From NCBI GenBank assembly GCA_035610835.1, contig CM069459.1:31346366-31410365 (forward strand): a DNA stretch of 64,000 bases. The letters are read 5' to 3'. Position numbers and translations under genes: made by a program. This stretch comes from Ophiura sarsii (taxonomy: Eukaryota > Echinodermata > Ophiuroidea > Amphilepidida > Ophiuridae). Numbering within the stretch: position 1 is the first letter of the stretch; each line of letters opens with the position of its first letter. The notes beneath the pieces are model-generated. The model was not told the origin of the DNA and ran no database searches. It worked only from the letters and a program-made list of their open reading frames with translations. Shown piece after piece: positions 23,401 through 35,186 of this stretch.

Positions 23401-24991
23401 TGAACATGATTTTTACCAAATTATATCAGTAATTATATTAGTATTACTAGCGAGTTAATTGATTGTTTAACTATACCTTTACGAAATTTTAACCCAGAAC
23501 GATATGTATGTTGTCATCATCTTGCCCTAAATCAGATGTTAAATATTACACACTTCTGACTGTTTTGTAGAAGTTAAACGCACATTTTTAATAATTGAAA
23601 GTCAAGCAAGAAAGACACTAACAAAATTTGATGATCAGATACGTTAGCATAATAAAACATTTTCTGCCATAATTATCATGTGTAAAAGGTTAATTCTATT
23701 CAGTAGCCTATATGTCTATCACTAGTGAGGTTATTGATGCTTATGGTGTTTTCTTTTATATCTTAGAAATAGGAACATGGTTTTATATTATTTTAATGTT
23801 TAATTGGTTAATCTTGCTGTTTTATTCAAATGTTGAATATTACGCAATTCTGATTGTTTTGTAAAAGCAGCGCTGTGTGCACATTTTTAAATCTACTTAC
23901 AAAGTCAATCAAGACACCATTTTGATACGATAATTCCCCCTCACACGCGATTCAGGTCATAAAAAACTACGTCGAGTACAATTTTGCCCTTAAACCTATG
24001 TCAAATCAACAGATTCAACTGTTCTTAGTCAACGAAGTTGAAGTTGAGAACAAATGTGTTACCTACGAATACTTTGATTATTGCAAGCTACCGTGTTTTA
24101 AGTCTTAACATGTTTTTCTCTTATAGGAATGCTTAAAAATGTTGCCTGATATATTGTTCTTAATAAACCTTTTCAAAATTACAACTGACAGTTAGATATT
24201 GTATATTTTTTTTAACATTAAATTAATATTCTAGTATCTATTTAAAGTATACTACTGGGAATATGTTCATAATATTAGGATTTAAACATGTTTCAACATG
24301 TTTATTCAAAAAACCAAATATTGTTAACAGCCCTGCATAATTATTTCACCCCAAAATGTAACATAAATTAAGCAGAACATTAATTTATTAAGTTTTACTT
24401 CTCTTACCTACGTATACATTACCTGTTACCTTCGAATACCAAATTTCCACATTCCTCTATGTACTTAGGTTTTGGGCGCATGCTCAAAATTCTAAATTTT
24501 ACAGAAAGGGTCATTCCCCCTCTTTGAGGTACATGAAAACAAATGTTCATTAAAATCATCTTGGTGAAAGTACACAAAGTGACTCAACCTCATGTTTCAT
24601 GGTATTGAGAGTCTGCAAATGCTACCTAACTGGGTGAATCTAAAATGTAAACAAAAAATGAGCACCTGGACAAATATGATCACTTTCTATCAGCATTAGC
24701 ATCTTCTGAATACAATACAATCACAAATTTGAATGAAATATGTAAATATGTGGAATAATCATCACTTGATTAAAATATGGTACTTGTATTTGTAGGTAAC
24801 ATTGAGAAGTGTACCTTCAACTTCATCATTCCGCCACGTAGTCAATTGGAGAGATTAGTGATGGCACTTTTTTTCCATACAAGCTTGATATGTTGACTTT
24901 GAGTTGGGAAAAGGAATAAGAGATTGAAGCATTTTGAAACTGGACCCTAAATATCTAGCCGTGGACACTTTTCGTTGGATTCGACCATATA
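20463..24991. mobile_element. 4.5-kb terminal-inverted-repeat element with subterminal motif arrays
   Basis: A 32-bp terminus (tatatggtcgaatccaacg, then aaaagtgt.cacg) at 20463-20494 is inverted at 24960-24991 with one mismatch; a TA target duplication is possible. The motif GTTACCTACGAATACA, or a close variant, occurs at about 20839, 21030, 21188(-), 21219, 21591(-), 21609(-) and 21961(-) near the left end, and at 24058, 24403, 24425 and 24785(-) near the right end. None was seen in the central 2 kb. Read inward from each end the outermost copies point the same way. Such arrays are expected for subterminal transposase-binding sites. No frame over about 81 codons exists, so the copy is non-autonomous. 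Superfamily not assigned. Confidence 0.7.
22847..22859. repeat. (TA)n microsatellite
   Basis: A short run of TA dinucleotides within the 4.5-kb element. Confidence 0.9.
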
Positions 24992-24999
24992 CTCTTTGA

Positions 25000-26650
25000 C
25001 AGCATTCCCATTTCCAAACTGTGTACGTCTACAGCGTTGGTTTACAGTCACGCTACTCAATTAGCATTTCAAAAGAGGCGCGTCTAGACAAACATGTACA
25101 TTGTATGCACCGTAGACTAATGTAGTACAGACTACATATTGGGTCAATAAAGCTGAGAGATATTATTGTAAGTGGGGCTTGTAAAACACGTACTCGCGTA
25201 CTCACATACGTATGAGTGTAAAGTCACGGACGGCCTTCGTGCATGTACACTCATGTTTAATCAGGCCGTTGCCACTAATCACAGACTTACCATTGCCGAT
25301 AATGAAGCCATTGGTGTGCTAGCGCCCCCATTTTAAGAGTTACATTGCGCGTCTCAATATCCCTTATAAGGACTTTCGTGCTGTCAATCATAGCGTTGTC
25401 AAGATAGCGCCTCACTACAAGAGGTATATCGCTATATGCGAATTTCCTCTCCCAATATATACTCTCCCTGGTTTAATATTCTCTATTTCTTTTTGCAGCT
25501 CATTTATTATGCAAGCTTAGAAAAGCGCGCCATTGAAAATTACACCCGGGGGCACTTTATACAAAACAATCGCGTGCGAGATTATAAGCAATGTGATTTT
25601 CAGTGAATAAATTCACAACATAAGGTATTTGTTACATTAACAAATATTGATAGAAATGGGTAAAAAGAGTTGAGTCGATCATTTAACCAGTCATTTGTGG
25701 TCACGTGCTGGTATCGTAAGAACACATCGGCAACATGAAAAAAAATGTGTCGGGCTCCGCCGCCGCGTTTCTTGAAAAGTCGTATATTCTCTTATTCAAT
25801 TACAATGATTTTTTAAATGTCATATTTCATAGAAGGAATAAGTATTTGAATAGTATAAATAAAAATGCCAATGTTTAGTTTAACTGATAAAACAACGTCA
25901 TTTATTACGAGAATAATAACAAAAGTGACCCCAGTGAGATTCGAACTCACGTGTCAAAAAAATCGAGTGAACTTGATTGTTTACATTAAGCCCAAGATAT
26001 AAGTGGTATTTCTGGAGGGCATTATGGCACACCCCGCCCCTTGACAAAAGAGTTTTTAAAAAAGAGCGGTGCACTGGGGCTCGAGGGCGACCATATGGAC
26101 CCTTTCACGTCCCAGCAGTTCCCACTGCGTCACCAGTCACCGAGGGGTTCTTCGAGAACTTGATGCGCTTGGCTTGGCGTTTTGATACTGTTTCTACGTA
26201 ATCCAAGCGCCGGCCTGATCGCAGCAGAAAGGGCAAGAGCTTTAGTGACCTTGGTTTAAAAATGGGACAATATTGGACAGTTTTCGCGCTCTCACTGCGT
26301 GTTAATCATTATTTTGATACTTTTTTGAGCGCCGTGCAATCGCTGGCCTGATCGCCGTATGTGTGACAGGGCTATTAGAGACATGATTCATTTTAAGCTA
26401 TTTTATCGATATTCATGATTTATTGAACAAAACATTCAGTGACAATTAAATAAAATATATTTACAACAATTATGGTAGCGTAATAGTAAATAATGGTCAT
26501 CGTGCCTAGAGCGTCCTGTAGCATGGAATTGCACGCAATATAGATCAACATAAAACATGCATTTTAAGTTTGCAAACATACAATAATGATAACTTCCTAA
26601 AGAATGTGAAAAAAGACAATTCCGTATTAATATTTCAAATTTTCGTCGTA
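25000..26650. other. No gene recognised; tRNA B-box-like relic inside
   Basis: Mostly unassigned sequence. At 25927-25955 the minus strand reads gtgagttcgaatctcactgg, a tRNA T-arm/B-box-like hairpin without a matching A box, probably a truncated SINE. Around 26190-26370 two loosely similar segments share ggcctgatcgc. Confidence 0.35.
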
Positions 26651-26653
26651 AAT

Positions 26654-26968
26654 CTAACCCAGTGTATGCCTGTCGGTTGGTTTGGTCCTGTTATGACTGA
26701 CAGCTCGTGACCTTACATATACTACGCCACGGATAACGTTTTTCAGCAAAGGAGTAACACGGAGAGGGTGTCCGGTAATCAATTTTATTTGGTCAATCCA
26801 CCGGGAACGAGGTCTGCCTTTCTTTCTCTTCCCTTCAATCGTGCCTTGCATGATCATCTTATCTACAATCATGTTCAAAACTGTTGGGACACTTCCTGCA
26901 TGTCCTGTGAAACGGTGGTCCCTCCCCCTAAACTCAATGTTGGTCCATATAAAAGCATCGTCCAGCAA
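26654..26968 (-). pseudogene. LINE reverse-transcriptase C-terminal remnant
   Basis: The minus-strand frame contains GHAGSVPTVLNMIV, then GTIEGKRKKGRPRSRWIDQI and a tail with VVYVRSRAVSHNRTKPTDR. The GKR..GRPR.RW.D.I block and the closing R-x-x-x-x-VV pattern are characteristic of the region after the reverse-transcriptase domain in several non-LTR retrotransposon families. The RT catalytic part is absent, so it is a 5'-truncated, dead copy on the minus strand. A poly-G run (27005-27025) lies just upstream of it. Confidence 0.65.
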
Positions 26969-27004
26969 CGGGCTGTGTTATATATATCAGCCCCAACATT
27001 GGTT

Positions 27005-27025
27005 GGGGGGGGGGGGGGGGGGGGT
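27005..27025. repeat. Poly-G run
   Basis: About 20 G residues ending at ttgagagg; one of the window's recurring G/C homopolymers. Confidence 0.9.
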
Positions 27026-27717
27026 TGAGAGGGATGGCAGCTTTACATAAACTATATAGTTTTGACTATCATACTTTCAATTGACAGCTTTTTACTAATT
27101 TTGAAAGATATTTGATGCGCACGTGTATAGTGTCCCAACAGGTTTTGAACAAGATTGTATTAAAGCATTGTAAAAATAATGTACTAAGTCCTTGTAACTG
27201 CATTAAATAAGTTCCAAATTATCTTATATTTGGCAATATTAGAGAGCGATAATGTGCCATTAGTATCGTTTATTTAAGAAAATAATGGGTTAGTAATGTC
27301 TTCAATTTAAAGGGGCATTGTCTGAATTACGCACCTAAATGGTACTTTTTGATAAAGACTTATTTCATAAGATAATAGGTAAACAAATAATGTCATTAAA
27401 TAAACTAATGATTGTGTTATTGTGGTAGGGTGAGGGTGACCGTTTATCCATTCAGATTAATATACTCTTAATTGGAGCATGTTAATTGAGACGCCATATT
27501 AATTAAGATTCGTATTCGTATAGAGGTAGATGTCAACAAACACAAAATATCCATTTGACAACGTAATACATCACCTATAAATCGCATGTTATTATTAAAC
27601 ATATTATACCAGTTCGTAAGGTCCGGAAAAATGAAATCAACTTTAGAATGAAAAGTTACAAACATTTCCAAAATGAAATACAAAACTAAACAAACGAAAA
27701 CAAAACCATAAAAACAA

Positions 27718-27789
27718 GAACCTATCGAGATTCGAACCAGCAATCTACTTATTCTAAGACAGGAAACATACCACTGAGCTAACTGGGGA
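27718..27789 (-). tRNA. tRNA-like sequence (pseudogene or SINE head)
   Basis: The minus strand has gttagctcagtggtatg (A box) and ctggttcgaatctcg (B box) at tRNA-like spacing. The anticodon stem does not pair and no anticodon can be called. Probably a SINE or dead tRNA. Confidence 0.5.
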
Positions 27790-28125
27790 GTCAGCTTTTT
27801 GAAGAGGCATTTTGCTTATTAACTCTAGCACTGTATTGATCAACCACGGTCAACCCATCAATTTCAATAGAACCCTATGTACGGTCTACCAGAATGAATA
27901 GAAAGGAAGTATTGATCATCTTTTAAGATATTATTGGTAGACCGTGGTTAATCGTGTTGAATTCGCAAAAATGATTATTATTTTGAACAGTATGAAAGTG
28001 TATATAATGTTAACCGTGGTAGACCGATAATAATAAGTGTATTTCCATACTAAATCATCTCAAGAAGAATATTAGTTTAACAAGATAAATTGTTATACCT
28101 TATCTTCTTATACTAGTACAACGTA

Positions 28126-28197
28126 TTGCCCTACTAGTGTAGTGGTTTCGACTGACACCGCAGACTCTGTCCATGGGTTCGAATCTCAGCGCGGCAG
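28126..28197 (+). tRNA. tRNA-like sequence (pseudogene or SINE head)
   Basis: The plus strand has ctagtgtagtggtttcg (A box) and tgggttcgaatctcag (B box). tgcc at the 5' end can pair with ggca at the 3' end. Folding is incomplete, so a tRNA-derived repeat is more likely than a working gene. Confidence 0.5.
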
Positions 28198-28568
28198 TTT
28201 AGTTACTTTCTAATTTTTACTTCAAATGTTTAAACAATTAAGATTTGAAATAAATGAGTTGAATAGTTTGTACAACATGGTTTTTTTTCGTCGCCTTGAC
28301 GTACCACCACTTGATGCAATCGTTTGAAACACTCGCCGCTGTAAATTAGATACTTTGAAACTTTGACACTTTATCAAAATACACGTTATTTATGTATTTC
28401 ATTAAATGTGTATACGTAATTAGACTATAAAGTTCAACTCGAAATGTTACAGAAGCAATGTTCTTCATTTCTTAAAAAGAATGGTTAAAATCGAAGCTAC
28501 CGTTTTCGAGATATAGCGACTTTTGTATTTTGTATAGCTCATTTTTCCACTCCCTTAATACAATCAAT

Positions 28569-29233
28569 GTAAATGTTGGGGCCTTGTACCTTTGAACAAT
28601 AGAGGCTTACCCTCCTAGAAGACTTCCCTGTGATTGGAGGTTGGCGTTGGGGGTGGGTCGGGTGTAAATGTTGGGGCCTTGTCCCTTTGAACAATAGAGG
28701 CTTACTCTCCAAGAAGACTTACCCGTGATTGGAGGTTGGAGTTGGGGGTGGTTCGGGTGTAAATGTTGGGGCCTTGTCCCTTTGAACAATAGAGGCTTAC
28801 TCTCCCAGAAGACTTACCCGTGATTAGAGGTTGGAGTTGGGGGTGGGTCGTGTGTAAATGTTGGGGCCTTGTCCCTTTGAACAATAGAGACTTACCCTCC
28901 CAGAAGACTTGCCCGTGATTGGAGGTTAGAGTTGGGGGTGGTTCGGGTGTAAGTGTTGGGGCCTTGTCCCTTTGAACAATAGAGACTTACCCTCCCAGAA
29001 GACTTGCCCGTGATTGGAGGTTAGAGTTGGGGGTGGTTCGGGTGTAAGTGTTGGGGCCTTGTCCCTTTGAACAATAGAGGCTTAACCTCCCAGAAGACTT
29101 GCCCGTGATTGGAGGTTAGAGTTGGGGTGGTTCGGGTGTAAGTGTTGGGGCCTTGTCCCTTTGAACAATAGAGGCTTAACCTCCCAGAAGACTTGCCCGT
29201 GATTGGAGTTTGGAGTTTGGGGTGGGTCGGGTG
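28569..29233. repeat. 95-bp minisatellite, 7 copies
   Basis: Unit starts fall at 28569, 28664, 28759, 28854, 28949, 29044 and 29138 (95 bp, last step 94). The unit contains gttggggccttgtccctttg, caatagaggcttactctccc and gaagacttgcccgtgattgg. The last three copies share aagtgttgg in place of aaatgttgg, so the array grew in steps. The unit is not a multiple of three; minus-strand 60-codon frames here are artefacts. A 42-bp piece of the unit lies at 58160-58201. Confidence 0.95.
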
Positions 29234-29766
29234 TTATTTTTGCGCCTCATAGTGTGTAATTCAACCTTTTTTCCGGCAGCCCTGGTGTTACTGCTTGATT
29301 TTTATTTTTTCACATACACTGTTCACAACTTAATCTCGTACAAACGCAATTACAAATGTGAAATCAATAAATACAATACATATACATCTTGCACTAACAA
29401 AACCTACATATAGGTCAGCCCGGAGTGACGTCACATGTCGTTTGCTGATGTAAACAACAGTCGCGTACACGACTTCACGCGATCACTAGGAACGATCTTG
29501 TGTATGATTGAGTAGAGCGTGGAAACTGATGTGTTAAAGTGTTTTGCTTTGTTGTTAACGGCAAATGACAAAAATACCCGGATGACCGGGCGACCTATAC
29601 AGTACACTACCTGGCTAATATGACAAAAGCATATCTTCAAAATATTAACATTTAAAATATAGACTTTAATACAAAAGTGTTTCATTTATTAAAGGTGTCC
29701 AGCAAGCACAACAGTGTGTATTATATATTCGAAAAATAAATATTGAGCCCAAATTGCGTAAGTGTA
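29234..29766. other. No gene recognised
   Basis: AT-rich stretch. Short frames on both strands lack motifs or splice support. Confidence 0.4.
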
Positions 29767-30438
29767 TACAGGATGTATAAAAAAACAGGACTCTCTTTCA
29801 GCATGGATGTAATCCTTATTTAAACCACTGAACCATGACCAGTTTTATTTTATTGTCAAGTACAACTAATAAAGTTAAAATCCTGAAAAGATGAGAAAAA
29901 TCCATCATCAATTACGGAAAGTGTGACCAATCAGGCAAGTCAACCCATTTTGTAGTATCTACAATGGTAATTCACACAGTAAAGGTAGAGTATAATAACA
30001 GTGGAAGATAACATACGGTATTTAAATAGGCTAAATGGGAAATTATTTGTATTCTTATCATGTTAAATTATTTTTATTCTTATCATGCATATGGCAGAAA
30101 TTGAAGTGACTTACAAGTCCTATGTCTTCGTCCTTCTCTGTCAATGATTGGTATAAACACTATTGACATGATTGGTGCTTTCCTACCACGACTTTCATAC
30201 ATGCTGAGGCTTTCTCATGAGAACACTAAGCAACATTGAACCATGGAATTAATAGACAGAGATCTGTCTACTAATTCCAAGATTGAACATTGCACAGAAA
30301 TATTCATGTATCAAATTTGTGAGTTATGTAGCTATTAATGATTTGTGCTAGAATTAAGAGGAATACCAAACGAATCTGTGCTATTGTTTATTGATAGATG
30401 ATTTACAATATTTTTGAATGCAAAGTATTGAAATGTAA

Positions 30439-32858
30439 AGGCCCTGTCACACCATAACGTATCGCCTCAACGTATGCCAACGTATGCAAAATATCGAAAA
30501 ATACGTTGGTGTACGTTGGTGTACGCTGATATAAGTTAGGGGTACGTTGGGGATACGTCGTTTCCGTTAAGAGCACGCTGTGATACGCTGTGACAATTTG
30601 GACCACGAAAAAATATTGAGCATGCTCAAAATTTCTCGACGTACTCAACGTGTGCTAAATACGTTCTGCATAAGTTCCCGGTAAGTTTGTGGTACGTTAA
30701 ATATACGTTGACATACGCTGACATACGTTAGTGGTACGTTACTCGTACGTTACTCGTAAGTTGGTATACGTTGATGAACGTAGGCTGGGGGAAACGTACA
30801 GCCAACGTAGTGAAAACGAGTTGATAACGTATATGTGCCGTATGTCTAACGTATGCCTGACGTATTTCCAACGAGATTCGACGTATTCTCACGTATTCAC
30901 CTTATGCCGGGCGATCGTGTAAGGCCCTGTCACGTATCCATAGCGTATTCATAGCGTATTGAACGTATACATAGCGTATGACTAACGTATTCATAGCGTA
31001 TCCCTAACTTATAACATACTTATGACAGCTTATCACAGCGTATGCGAGCGTATGACTAACGTATGCTTAACGTATACTTAACGTAGCGTAGTGTATTCGT
31101 AGCATATGATGATGTAGTAGGAGCCCCAGAGCTCTAAATTCGGCTTTAAAATGGTTTGACCCCTGACCTCCGAACATACTCCAAAAGAAATACTTTTATG
31201 TTACATTCATATCATGTCTACAAGAATAAAGTGTCCTGCTCTTATGATTCTCTTGCGAATTCATGTTATTGGCATTACCTGTATTCCCCTATATATTCAC
31301 ATAGACAAAATCACATAAAACAACTCGTGTTAGGGGTAGGGGTAATATTATGGCCATAAAAAGTTGAAATAACTGTATAAGTATGTATAACTATACATGA
31401 TATCTATGGGGAAGAACTGCTTCACAAGTTGAGACAGTTATTTATAGTTATAATGTCAATGTTACAGGTAAAATATATAGCTAATTGAGCATTGGAAAAA
31501 GTCACAAAAGGGTCAAAAATGCTTATTTTTGTAAGTTTTACAATTATTCCATGACATTTTTGACCGATATCCATGACATTAAAATGAGAAAAGCTAATAT
31601 AATGTGACAAGTAATTCTTTCTTTAAATTCATAAACATAATTATATATGTAGTTTTGACATTTCCTTTCAATGTTATAGTCAATATACTACTCAAACCCT
31701 TACGAGAGGTGCTATTACTTCATTTCTGCTATGTGAATACATGGGGAATATGATTTTTGCCATAGCTTAGTTTTGCAAGAGAATCGTAAGAGCAGGACAC
31801 TTTATTCTTGTAGATAAGATATGTATCTGTCATAAAAATGTAAATTTAAGAGTATGTTCGGAGGTCAGGGGTCAACTCCTAAATTTGAGGCCTGGGGCTC
31901 CTACTAATGGGTTGATATGTGTTCAGCACGACAGACCATGAAGAAGTGAGGATGAGATACTCAAGGGACCCATTTATATACTCGAACCCTCCATAAGTTC
32001 CCAAAACGCTGAATGCGCGCTAGCTGTACGGTAGCCCTGTCACACCATGGCGTATCGCCTGAACGTATAACAACGTATGCGAAATATCGAAAAATACGTT
32101 GGCGTACGTTGGCGTACGTTGGTGTACGCTGATACAAGTTAGGGGTAAGTTTGGGATACGTCGTATACGTTAAGAGCACGCTGTGATACGTTGTGAAAAT
32201 TTGGAACACGTCGAGCCCGCGAAAAATTATTGAGCATGTTCAAAATTTCTCGACGTACTCAACGTGTGCTTAACTTACGTTCTGCATAAGTTCCCGATAG
32301 GTTCGTGGTACGTTAGACATACGTTTACAAACGCTGACATACGTTAGACATACGCTGACATACGTTAGAGGTACGTTAATCGTCTTAAGTTTTAGGTTGG
32401 ACATATAGATTTACCCTTCTAGATATTTTAATAGTTATCATCTAGGCTGCGTTTACTTGAACTGGCAACACTTGTCTTGCCGTGTACGAAACTCAATTTC
32501 TCCAACGGCATAAGTCACGTGTTTGTTGTACGCCGAGGATACGCTGAGGATACGTCGAGCACGGCAGACATACGCTACGAATACGTTGGTCATACGCTCG
32601 CCGATCGCATACGCTGAGATACGCTGTCATAAGTTTGTTATAAGTTAGTGATACGCTATCAATACGTTAGTCATACGCTATGTATGCGTTTAATACGCTA
32701 TGGATACGTCCATTCCATCACCGATGTTGACGCAATTCGTTGGGAAGTTGGACGTTCTTGGACGTTCTCGGACTCTGACAATTTTCGAGCTATTTTTTGA
32801 ATACGTCGGCATACGTTTAGGCCACGTTCAGGCCATACGCTATGGTGTGACAGCGCCT
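30439..32858. mobile_element. ACGTA-rich element with AGGCCCTGTCACACC ends
   Basis: aggccctgtcacacca at the left is inverted at the right (tggtgtgacagcgcct). TAA flanks both sides (30436-30438, 32859-32861), as in PIF/Harbinger-type insertions. The body is dense in aacgtat on one side and tacgtt on the other, often about 10 bp apart. It looks composite: a nearly complete copy lies at about 32031-32858, and partial pieces at 30439-30915 and 30916-31114, the last in inverted order relative to the right end. No coding frame. Confidence 0.7.
31115..31906. mobile_element. MITE with TAGTAGGAGCCCCAG ends, nested
   Basis: tagtaggagccccag at 31115 is inverted at 31892-31906 (ctggggctcctacta). The arms stay similar for about 150 bp (ctgacctccgaacatactc; agaataaagtgtcctgctct). 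ATG on both sides (31112-31114 and 31907-31909) is a candidate 3-bp target duplication. It sits inside the ACGTA-rich element, so it is the youngest insertion of the three. Confidence 0.75.
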
Positions 32859-33908
32859 TAAACCATGTCATTTTCTAGTTTGAATGTGTAAATCCCATTG
32901 TACAGACTAGTAAATGACATGGTTTACGCAAATTATGCTAGCGGTCTTATTTTTCATTGGATTAATCTCAGATTTTCAGAATATTATCATTATTAATTGG
33001 GCTTTGCACTGAATGAATTGGTCATAATCCAGTGGTTTTGAAAAAGTAAAAAGCCGCCATGGAACAGAGTCCTATTTTGTTGATACACCCTGTAGAACAA
33101 AACACTTATGACCAAAAACTAATACAAACTGCCATCCCTGAACATGCCATTTTTAACATTCGCGGTTATCAAAAGTCCTGGTGTCGATGAAGTCATAGTT
33201 AAAAAATGTACTTGCGCAAATTTGAGCACCAATAACCAATGCATTTAGGTGAATTTTTGGAGAAAATTGTTAGAGTATAAGAACATGTGTGGATTTTTAA
33301 AAACATTGAGAGAGAGAGGTAGAATATATCTAAATAGGCTGCACGCACGGCGTATTACATATGGCGAATGTTGAAAAACGACTAAGTACAAAAATATGTG
33401 TTGACATTTTGGAGAAAAATGTTAGAGTACAAGAACATTAGTGGTTTTGATATTATTGAGAGAGAGACTATGTAGAATATTTTATAAATACAGTACACGC
33501 ACGTAATGCATATGTGAATGTTGCAAAACGACTATGTACAAAAAATATGTGTTGACATTTTGGAGAAAAATGTTAGAGTACAAGAACATTAGTGGTTTTG
33601 ATATTATTGAGAGAGAGACTATGTAGAATATTTTATAAATACAGTACACGCACGTAATGCATATGTGAATGTTGCAAAACGACTATGTACAAAAAATATG
33701 TGTTGAAATTTTTAAGAAAAATGTTAAGAGTACAAGAAGATGTGTGGATTGTTAAAAACATTGAGCATGTTGAGAGAGAGGTAGAATATATCTAAATATG
33801 ATGCACGCACGTATTACATGTTTAATGTTGAAAAACGACTAAGTACAACAAATATGTGTTTACCTTTGGAAGAAAATGTTAGAGTACAAGAACATGTGTG
33901 GATTTTTA

Positions 33909-34105
<197 letters not shown>

Positions 34106-34107
<2 letters not shown>

Positions 34108-34309
34108 TTCCTATCCATATTAAAATTGCAAAAACTGTTACAATCTTCAAACAATTGTTGAAAACACATCTGTGTCAGAGACATTTTGTAATAATTAAGT
34201 AGTTTTATTGTTGTTTATCGTTTCTATTATATTGTGTTTTATGTTTGTGCTTTGAGCGCTCTTATTTAGAGTGGATATGTGCCTTGTCACTATTATTATT
34301 ATTATTATT
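34106..34309 (+). mobile_element. LINE 3' end (CR1/L2-like)
   Basis: It starts in a frame reading LPIHIKIAKTVTIFKQLLKT, the extreme C-terminus typical of CR1/L2-group proteins. A short 3'UTR follows (tgtgctttgagcgctc), then an (att)n tail. It is severely 5'-truncated and joined directly to the GA repeat. Confidence 0.65.
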
Positions 34310-34604
34310 AATGACAAGTACAAAAATATGTGTTGAAATTTTGAGTACAAGAACATGTGCGGTTTTCGATATTATTGAGAGTGAGGTAGTTTATTTATAA
34401 ATACACTACACGCACGTAATGCATATGGTGATTGTTGAATAAACGACTCAAGTACAAAATTATGTGTTGATATTTTTGAAAAAAAGTACAAGAACTTGTG
34501 TGGTTTTGATATTATTGAGAGAGAGGTAGAATCTTTCTAAACAGGCTGCACGCACGTATTACATATGGTGAATGTCGAAAAACAAATAAGTACAGAAATA
34601 CATT

Positions 34605-34717
34605 AGCTTTTGTCTAATTTCCATTTGCATAATTAATTAGGGCCTAATTAAAAATATGTTTAAACATTTTAAATAGTGGGCCTAATTAATTATTCAAATG
34701 GAAATTAGACAAAAGCC
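34605..34717. mobile_element. Hairpin MITE, ~113 bp
   Basis: agcttttgtctaatttccat at the left is inverted at the right (atggaaattagacaaaagc). The arms continue through attaattagg for about 40 bp, with a 30-bp loop. Confidence 0.8.
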
Positions 34718-35186
34718 AACATACGTTTTTAGCTCTTCAAGTTAACTACCTATAATTAGCCATAATTAGGACATTTGATGGCAACTGGATTTGGGAAAAA
34801 TAAAGAAAATAAAAAGAAAGTTGTTGCCAAAGATGTTGGTATTATGCCCCTTTGACATATCATATCTCAGCAACCGAATGTCCGATTGAAATACAATTTT
34901 CAGTACCAGAACTGTTAGACAAATGGCTAGTACATATATTAGATTTTAAAGGAAATCTAAAGTTTTGACTCGGCCAATAGAGCCCCTTAAATGACATGGT
35001 GTGACATGATACTACTAATAATGGCAAGTTATGAATATTCAATGATAACCTTTTCACGCACCCGAAAAAGGCAGAACAACTGTCAAAGCAATTGGCCTTC
35101 ACTGTATCATTTGCTACTGTAACATTTTCTAAAGAGCAGACACACTAAATGATTTTCTACTGCTTGTTTTTTGTTTTTTTTATTTT

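Larger units (their letters stand above)
29767..33094. mobile_element. Inverted-repeat element, copy 2, carrying nested insertions
   Basis: The left end tacaggatgtataaaaaaac is inverted at the right end (...acaccctgta), with similarity running on through aggactct and accactg.a..atgacca for about 90 bp. TA flanks fit Tc1/mariner-type insertion. Without its insertion the element would be about 0.9 kb. It is split at 30438/32859 by a second element. Its relative at 1-704 lacks that insertion. Confidence 0.75.

Noticed and set aside
10826..28197. Functional tRNA genes at 10826, 27718 and 28126
   Set aside because: A and B boxes are present, but acceptor and anticodon stems do not pair properly and no anticodon can be assigned; kept only as tRNA-like relics.
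28607..28884. Two similar 60-codon minus-strand frames
   Set aside because: They arise from the 95-bp minisatellite; the unit length is not a multiple of three, so no real repeated protein is encoded.
28569..29233. CRISPR-like direct repeats
   Set aside because: The units are contiguous 95-bp tandem copies with no unique spacers, and the genome is eukaryotic.
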